Of a DNA stretch of 64,000 nucleotides, positions 57,581 to 64,000 are shown piece after piece. How positions within the stretch are numbered: position 1 is the stretch's first letter; each line of letters starts with the position of its first letter. Under the pieces are notes generated by a model, which ran no database searches, was not told where the DNA came from, and saw nothing but the letters and a program-made list of their open reading frames with translations. Source of the stretch: Nyssa sinensis (Eukaryota > Streptophyta > Magnoliopsida > Cornales > Nyssaceae); assembly GCA_008638375.1 (NCBI GenBank), contig CM018052.1:9409506-9473505 (forward strand). The letters run 5' to 3'. The position numbers and the translations under genes are program-made.

Positions 57581-58254
57581 TGATGCTGCACTTTTTGACT
57601 CGCAACACGTGAGGGCTCCGTGACCTGTAGAACACTCAGAGAAATGATCAGAGGACCACCAGATTGGCTCCGGCGGTAGCCGCTCCGATGCTTAAGTAAG
57701 TAAGGGAATTGAAAGACTGTATTGAAAGTCAAAGAATGAGCATAAGAATCCAAAGCATACCTCTAGGGTTTAATATATAAGCCGTGGTTCTCCTAATTTT
57801 GATTAGGTTTTGCAGCCACGAATATCGGGATTTGATCATCAGAGATTTGCAGTTACCTTGTGGAGCATTGAATCGTAGATGGAGATAACTGTAGATAGTA
57901 GTTTCCGTGTTGAAGGCTGTTTCCTTATTCCCCGCTTAACGGCTGTTAAGGAAACCATATATGCAGTGTCGAATAAATACTGTCCAGAACAGGAGGTCTG
58001 GACGATGTACATGAGAATATCCTGAATGCTCCATCTGTACTGTATGACCGAGTTCATCGGTTCTGAATGATATATAAATAAGAATGCCCCGAAGGCTTAT
58101 GGCTGCTCTGTATGATAGACATATATGAGAATACCCCGAAGGCTTGTAGCTGTTCTGTATGACCGGAATATACGAGCTCTGTAGGATCGAGATTTATTAA
58201 TCTGATAGGCACACGCATCTCAAATTGATTGGTGTGTCTGTTTATGGTATATCA
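57581..58254 (-). repeat. 5' LTR of element B
   Basis: 674 bp, the same length as the 3' LTR and about 98.8% identical by eye. The CACGTG core at 57606 is a G-box palindrome; the 3' LTR has lost it (CACTTG). Confidence 0.97.
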
Positions 58255-58552
58255 GGCACCCATCGGTTTTTTTTTTTTTTTGAAATCAAAATGCCGACGG
58301 TAATCCTAACCACAGGCCATTCATCAGTAACATCCAAGTACAATGCATTCAATTAATATAAGTTGCAGCGGAACTAAGGGAATGCATAACACCTTGGCAG
58401 AGCCATTAATACATCCATGGTTAACTATTACATCATTGTCCTACAAAAGATACTAGTCTTAGGTTTCAGTACATCATATTCAAAAATGGAGTTAGGTACA
58501 AAAATGGTTAATTCATAAGTTCTTCAAAATAGTTCTCCGGGTCTCTAACCCG

Positions 58553-59506
58553 CTAATCCTGGTCGTTGGGTCCCTCACCTGAAAAATGTTAGGGAAGGGG
58601 TGAGCTTTAAAAAGCCCAGTGAGTAACACGGGTCCCCTGTCATGGGTTTCAAACCATTGTTGTTTATAAAACAGGTGGTCGGATCAGACATTTCAGAGGA
58701 TATAGTTAAATCCGTATGTTTGAACAATATTTAAAACAAGAATACAGTCAAAACATCATAGCAACAGAACAGTTCAATAATGAGCGGAGCAGAACAGTAT
58801 AACAGGATAACAGTACAGTATGCACAATTTAAATAGTGCAATATGCTCATACAGTGTTCAAGACTGAGTTCGGTACCATGAGTCAGTTATTCTTTTAGTA
58901 AAAACAAGGATAATTTCATTTCAATACGGAACAGTGAAATTGGACAGGGTAAAATATAGTCATGCATTGAGTAAAAGCATGGAAGACAGTATATCAGTAG
59001 GGACAGTACAGTACAGTATAAAAATACAATAACTAGACGGTGTACTTATACACCAATTCAGGAGTCTAGGTTACTCACCTTGTGCGGTAACGGGACTTAA
59101 CTGAGAAGCCTTTCTCTTCTTCTTATCCTTCTTTATCCTAGAAAATTTAGGAACATTTCGTAAATGTCACATGAATCTTAACTTGGTTTATTTAAAATTC
59201 AACCTGAGTTAGACTATCTCGCTGTCTATGTGTTTTTATGATAATTAAAATTCACCTTTGCACCCACTCTTTCAGGGTTTCCGTGTCTTCCTGTTTCTTT
59301 AGTTTAGCCTCCGCGACCATTGCCTTGGTACGCATCTTGTATATAAACGGTCGAACGGAGACTACCTCGGTTGTTTTGGCTATCTTTATGTTCCGTTCGA
59401 TAATCTTTTGTTGCCATAAGAGTTGTTGCATGAACTCCTGTTGCTTCTTGTCAGCTAGTCTTTCGGCTTTAGACATAATGGTAAATTTCTTGTTTTTCCC
59501 TTCCAT
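58553..59506 (-). CDS. Small spliced LTR-encoded gene, copy in 5' LTR of element A
   Basis: Exons 59506-59256, 59137-59079 and 58578-58553, each exactly 20441 bp from its partner in the 3' LTR. All splice dinucleotides are kept and the exon-1 protein is identical. At least one nearby substitution is synonymous (CAA to CAG). In this LTR element B sits downstream of the gene's last exon (toward gag), so a transcript of this small gene could still be complete while full-length element mRNA would run into B. Confidence 0.72.
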
Positions 59507-60327
59507 GACTGGCTTGAGTTTTTATCCTATAGCATGATCCCAAGAAGTCAGGTTGTGTACTACCTCTAGGCAGTCCGGTTATGAAATTATTTAAGCTTTC
59601 ATTGGTTAGTTCTTAGTTCATTCGGATGTTATCTAACTTGATACAGGGTTAGGGGTATTTTGGTCATTTCACAGTTGTGAAGTTTCGACTCCGATTCATC
59701 ATCCAATCACGTGTATAGTCCCCTACGTGTCAGGGTTTCTATTGTTTTCAGTTTCGTCTCAATCGGACGTTGTTTGGGTTCTAAACAGTGTCAGGGGCAA
59801 TTTGGTAATTTCGTGTGTTGTATTTTTCGGCACTTTATCTGCTAATACGGACCTCACCGTTGAGTCCGGAATGTCTGACATAGTCAAAATAGACTATCTT
59901 TTAGTTGTATTTGGGTTCGAGTATCATCAGGGGTAGTATGGTCATTTACTCCTACGTGTTTGTATTTTTTTGGGACTTAATTTTCCAAATCGGACTCCAC
60001 CATTGAGTCCGGAATGATTGAAATAGTGAAAATACACTATTCGTTTGACTTATTTGGACTTCATTTGACCTATTTATGACCTAGGGGTAATTTGGTCATT
60101 TTTATTTAATTAATAAATTAATTAAATAATTTAATTTATTATTTATTAAATTATCAAGGGTATAAATGAATTAAAACATCAGAAACTGGGCCACAGTGTA
60201 ATATTCAGAACTGTTGGGGGGTTGGTTTGCAATTTCCAAAAGGTTTGAACTGAACCGAAGGGTTCAGTCCTTAAGCAATTGAACCGGACCGGTCCAATCC
60301 GGTTCTGACCGGTTCAGGGTAATGTGC

Positions 60328-60346
60328 TGACGTCATGCTGACGTCA
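60328..60346 (-). promoter_or_regulatory. Paired TGACGTCA motif in L8
   Basis: TGACGTCA at 60328-60335 and 60339-60346, the same 11-bp period as in L7. Confidence 0.6.
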
Positions 60347-61606
60347 GCCCTAGAATTTAGAAGTTAAAATCAGTTATGCTAAAACGACACAGTTTGGTTT
60401 TAAACGGGTTATCCGTTTCTCGGTCGGGTCGGGACCCGACCCAAAAACCCGATCCATGCCCGACCCGTACTGTTCATCGTCTCCCCCACCGTTTCACCCT
60501 ACTGTAGCCCTAAAATTCTGGGTTTTATTTCTTCTATTTCGTGGGGTTTTGTGCATCCATTTTCACTGCTTTCCACCTTAATCGACTTCTGGTAGTCATA
60601 TTAACAATCTAACATCAATTTGGAGCTTCAAATCGAGCTTAATGGCTCTGTTCAAGGCGATAATCCGAAACCTGCAACTGACTCGTGATGGCCCATTTTT
60701 GGTCCAAATCACTTGGGGTTTCTTGCGTTGCGACCTACGTGTGATGGGGTTTCGATCCCTATTTTCATAACTTAGCTTGGTTGCGGTTTCGGTGGGGTTG
60801 GGTTTGGAACCCGTGACCTGCAACTCACGGTTTGGGGGTCAAGGTTGAGGTTTTGGGGTTGCGACCTAGGGTTTTTATGATCCTAGGGAGGTCTATTTCA
60901 TGTTTTGATCATTAAAAGCTCGGTTGGTTGAGGTCGGATCAGACCTGCAACCTCAAGGTTCAACAATGGCGGTTTGCCTACGGGTTGGTGGTTTGGGCAG
61001 TTTTATGGGTTCAAATCATTCGTAAACAACCCAGTTTTGATTATTAATCTACTACGCATGCATTAACAGTCTTAAATCTATAAAACAGTAGCTAAATAGA
61101 GCAGGAAAAATTTTTAAAAAGTTTTTGAATACTGGCCTTTGAACAGTGGTCTCTTCACTGTTGAGCTCGAGCAGAAGCTTCAAGGGTTGGATTTGGGTCC
61201 CCTCTCAGTCGTGCAGCCCCTCAGTTCCAGCCTCTAGCTTCTTCTAAGCTCCTTCAATGGATTCCCAAAACTCAAGCTTTCTCTCTCTAACTTCCTTTCT
61301 CTAACCCACTTTCTCTCTCTAACTTCCTCTCTACAGTTCTGATCTTTCCTCCATGCATAAATGGAGATTGTATATCAATAATCAGATTTCTTTTCTTGAT
61401 GTTTCATCTCCCCCAAGTGCATGATGGGTTTGCATGCAATTTGGTTGGGAGGAGATGTAATCATGGTGGGATAGGCATGATGGCTATAGCATAGGGTGAT
61501 GCATGCTGATGTGTTGCATGCATGGCTATTGGTCACTTTGGGGAGAGGCCAAATCTGATTTATACTTATATACATATCTTTGTACATATATACACAAAAG
61601 TGTTCC

Positions 61607-61669
61607 TAGCCTAGGTGGTAATTTTTTGGTAAACCAAATTTTTCCTAGTTTGGTCAAGGGATCAAATCC
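61607..61669 (+). other. tRNA-like A/B-box module in L8
   Basis: A box TAGCCTAGGTGG (61607-61618) and B-like GGATCAAATCC (61659-61669), identical to L7. Confidence 0.45.
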
Positions 61670-62622
61670 TCTTGGCCACATTTTTGGTCTTTTTCCCATA
61701 TTTCGGGCTTAGGCCCTGTTTGGCTGCGCATTAATGCAGTTTCACTATTTTCTTCCTATCTTTCATTCTGTAGCTTATTTTTCGACGCGGTTTCTTTCAG
61801 TCAACTCCTAGTTAGGTTAGCTTCAGTGTCTGAGGGTTCAGTGACAGTAATCAGTTTCTCAGAATTTTTAACATTTGCTAACATGGGTTTGATCAGTATT
61901 AAACAGTTGAATTTAAACAGTTAAATGCCAGATCAGATTTCAAGAAGAGTTTTTCATTACATAATTTAATAATTAAGTCTGGGGTGTTACACTCTGTATT
62001 TTATTTTTGGGTTAATTAGTTCTAGATGTTGATTGTATAACGTTGGGATTTTATTAATGCAATGATCGTATTATTTAGTTTCACATAATCAATTTCTGTG
62101 ATTTTGTTTATGTGGGTATACAATAGTAATATGTGTACATACATGAAAACCGTAGGACGAGTCATAACTCAAGAAAAACAAATTGTGACTATGACCTTAG
62201 AATTAACGTAGACAATTTGTGTTGACCAAAGATGATTTGTGCTTAGGGCTTTGGTGCGTGATTTTCTTGATGATTGTATTGAGGCTTGTAGCAAAAAAAC
62301 AACATCTTTTATATCCAAATTTAATGGCCCAAGAATTAATACAATTGAAGCTAGTTACAAGATTAGTGGTGGATTCAACACCCTAGGAATCCTCTTTTAA
62401 TTAATTCATCATTAATTCAGTTAAATATTTGCTTTAATTATAATTCTTATTTAATTTTAGAAAGAAAATCAACAACAATCAATCTTTGTTATTTTGAATT
62501 AAAATTAATCTCAACTTTGGTTTTTAAACAATTAACAGTCTCTGTGCGTTCGACCCTTACTTCTCTACTATACTAGTAGTTTAGTTTGGTAATTTGATTG
62601 ATTTCCACGACAGATCAATTTT

Positions 62623-62640
62623 TGGCGCCGTTGCTGGGGA
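62623..62640 (+). promoter_or_regulatory. Primer-binding site, tRNA-Asp type, Athila-like element 2
   Basis: TGGCGCCGTTGCTGGGGA differs at one base from the tRNA-Asp complement. It follows the LTR end (...AGATCA) by 5 bp. Confidence 0.88.
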
Positions 62641-63022
62641 CTGTTGAATTGTTAAAAAATTTAGTATTTGATTTTTATTTTAATGCTTTATTTTTTGCTA
62701 TTATTCTTTTTCTTTGTATTTGGTGTGCAGCAATTATAAAAAGCTAAAGAGAAGCGGAGTCGATTGGAGCAAATGCGGGTTGATAAAAAAAAAATTCTAC
62801 CTACTTTGCAATCTGTCATGGTGAAGTTTTTCCCTTCTCTTTGCATTTTATTTTTGCTATAGTTGGTATACTTGATTAGGTAGGTTTATTTGTTTTATGT
62901 TTGGATGCCATTCGTGCAACCCAGACTTAGAAAAATTAGACCTTGAGCTAGAAAGAACTTTGAGAGTTTTTCGTGGTTTGTCCATTAACTCTGGAGTTTT
63001 AGGAAATCCTATTTCTATAGAC
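62641..63022 (+). other. Leader of Athila-like element 2
   Basis: Untranslated AT-rich leader between PBS and gag. Nothing else is recognisable. Confidence 0.6.
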
Positions 63023-64000
63023 ATGGCTAATAATGGTGGACAATAATAACCACAACCTCTTAAGGCTCATTTTGTTCCTACAACATATACCAACCCTTCA
63101 TGTATTCAAATGCCTACTGTAACTGGGCATTATGAAATCAGACCCCAAACAATGGCTCGGTTCTTTGCCTACAAATTCCATAACAACTTGGACTCAACTC
63201 CAACAAGAGTTTTTAAAAAAATACTTTCCTATAGGCAAAACCAATGATATGAGAAGAGCCATCACAAATTTTACTCAACTCGATGGCGAGTCTTTTCATG
63301 AAGGTTGGAAGAGATTTTTGGACCTTCATAGGAAGTGTCCACATCATGATATCATGCGTTGGCAGTTGATACAGAGTTTTTATGACGGTATCACAGAACA
63401 AAACCGTCAAATGATTGACTCTACTTGTGGAGGGACTTTCCTCAACAAGAATCAGGATGAGGCATGAGATCTTTTTAAGACCCTTAGTGAGAATTCACAG
63501 CACCATGCCTCAGCAAGTCGAAGAGCTCTACCCACCTCCTCTAGTGTCCCTAAAAGAGTTGGCATTTATGAAGTTGGACAAACTGTGGATGTCCAAGAGC
63601 AAGTTGCGGCGTTGTATAGGAAACTAGACCAAGTTTTGGCTAGGGGACAAGTTTCTATTTCTGCTCCTGCCACTCAAGAGGTGTGTGCTTTATGTTCATG
63701 CCCAACTCATTATGTGTCAGACTGTCCCTTAGCCTCGCAATATCCAGAGTTTGTGGAAGAGCAAGTTAATGCTCTTCATGGTTTTTCCAAACCGGCTAAT
63801 GATCCATATTCTAGCCAGTACAACCCGGGATGGAGAAACCATCCAAATTTTTCTTGGAGGCCTCAAGCCTCAAATCCTCCATTCTCACAAAATTCAAGGC
63901 CAAACGTGCCTAATTCTTTTCCATCATCATTTTACCGTCCTCTTCCTCAACAATATCAACAACCACCTCCTCCCCCTAGAAATTCAGCTTTTGAGGACAA
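63023..64000 (+). pseudogene. Gag of Athila-like element 2, defective and cut by the window end
   Basis: The ATG at 63023 (MANNGGQ) meets TAA TAA at 63044. Its frame then shows the conserved pre-domain (PSCIQMPTVTGHYEI), after which about 60 residues of the usual gag domain are missing and the frame changes. From 63132 the domain continues with WLGSLPTNSITTWTQLQQEF, FPIGKTNDMRRAI and CPHHDIMRWQLIQSFYDGI. A TGA at 63465 stands where TGG (Trp) is expected; the frame then stays open to the window end, with the zinc knuckle CALCSCPTHYVSDC near 63690 and a Pro/Gln-rich tail. Not functional. Confidence 0.9.

Larger units (their letters stand above)
46360..58254 (-). mobile_element. Element B: Tat-type gypsy element with opposite-strand gene
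   Basis: Perfect TSD GGCAC at 46355-46359 and 58255-58259; two 674-bp LTRs (46360-47033, 57581-58254) with about eight mismatches by eye. On the minus strand: 5' LTR, PBS, gag, protease, RT, RNase H, second RNase H, integrase, a repeat-rich spacer, PPT, 3' LTR. Between integrase and the 3' LTR lie plus-strand transcription units, as known for Tat-lineage elements that carry extra antisense ORFs. The main frame has no frameshift but five stops. Confidence 0.97.
37758..61991 (-). mobile_element. Element A: complete Tekay/Del-type chromovirus, 5' LTR split by element B
   Basis: Perfect TSD CTCTG at 37753-37757 and 61992-61996. The structure on the minus strand is 5' LTR (61991-46299, interrupted), tRNA-Met PBS, a 4.5-kb gag-pol frame, polypurine tract, 3' LTR (41549-37758). 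Without element B it is about 12.3 kb. The LTRs (3792 and about 3793 bp) differ at roughly 30 positions by eye, so the insertion is young, and the coding frame is intact. Long LTRs and a C-terminal chromodomain are typical of the Tekay lineage. Each LTR carries a copy of the small spliced gene. Confidence 0.97.
46299..61991 (-). repeat. 5' LTR (L8) of element A, interrupted by element B
   Basis: LTR parts 46299-46359 and 58260-61991 join across the GGCAC duplication into about 3793 bp, matching L7. Positions in the right part are offset by 20441 from L7. It includes its own copy of the small gene, TGACGTCA pair (60328-60346) and tRNA-like module (61607-61669). Element B inserted near the LTR 3' end, between promoter and gag. 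Confidence 0.96.
37193..62617 (+). mobile_element. 5' LTR of Athila-like gypsy element 2, split by element A
   Basis: Two parts, about 37193-37757 and 61997-62617, are separated by element A with its CTCTG duplication, giving an LTR of roughly 1.18 kb. The right part ends a few bases before a tRNA-Asp-type PBS and has the Athila-like terminal phrase GTGCGTTCGACCCTTACTTC. The left part has the typical region near the LTR start with a purine-rich stretch and an ATGAAGAACTCCATGG segment. The left border (TGTTAACCCTAG) is a best guess. Confidence 0.65.

Overview
This window is repeat-dense plant nuclear DNA, most likely from a eudicot. It holds Ty3-gypsy elements of three plant lineages (Tekay/Del chromovirus, Tat, Athila-like), Ty1-copia elements and an L1-type LINE. 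No intact host gene is visible; the only host-like coding sequence is a fragment of a NAC transcription-factor domain near 28.3 kb. All coordinates, mismatch counts and alignments were made by eye, without search tools.

Layout. 1-9744: a minus-strand Athila-like LTR, split by a solo LTR (L1, 1559-9634, TSD GCATC), itself split by another solo LTR (L2, 2781-6477, TSD CTAAG). 9745-27407: a decayed LINE, split by a gag-only copia-like element (10391-20068) that carries a plus-strand solo LTR (L3, 14079-18234, TSD TAGTT), and split again by a truncated minus-strand copia (20406-25419). 27408-30380: an LTR fragment (L4), the NAC remnant, and the 5' end of a plus-strand copia. From 30381 on, insertions stack inside one another: LTR L5 in the copia leader, LTR L6 in L5, an Athila-like element in L6, a complete Tekay element A (37758-61991, TSD CTCTG) in the Athila LTR, and a complete Tat element B (46360-58254, TSD GGCAC) in the 5' LTR of A. 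The Athila-like element resumes at 61997 and runs into its gag at the window end.

Element A has a single open gag-pol frame of 1505 codons with a chromodomain-like tail, and LTRs of about 3.79 kb that differ at roughly 30 sites. Element B has gag, protease, RT, two RNase H regions and integrase in one frame broken by five stops, plus a three-exon gene on the opposite strand.

The most unusual signal is a small gene inside the long Tekay-type LTRs, sense to the element. Three LTRs (L2, L7, L8) carry an intact copy and L3 a decayed one. It has a 251-nt first exon, a short lysine-rich second exon and a 26-nt third exon, joined by GT-AG introns whose phases agree between diverged LTR subfamilies; the predicted protein is 110-111 residues. 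The same LTRs share a paired TGACGTCA motif, a tRNA-like A/B-box module in antisense, repeated GGACTC...GAGTCC stem-loops, and a conserved 3' splice site. I do not recognise the protein, so the LTRs appear to act as gene carriers as well as promoters.
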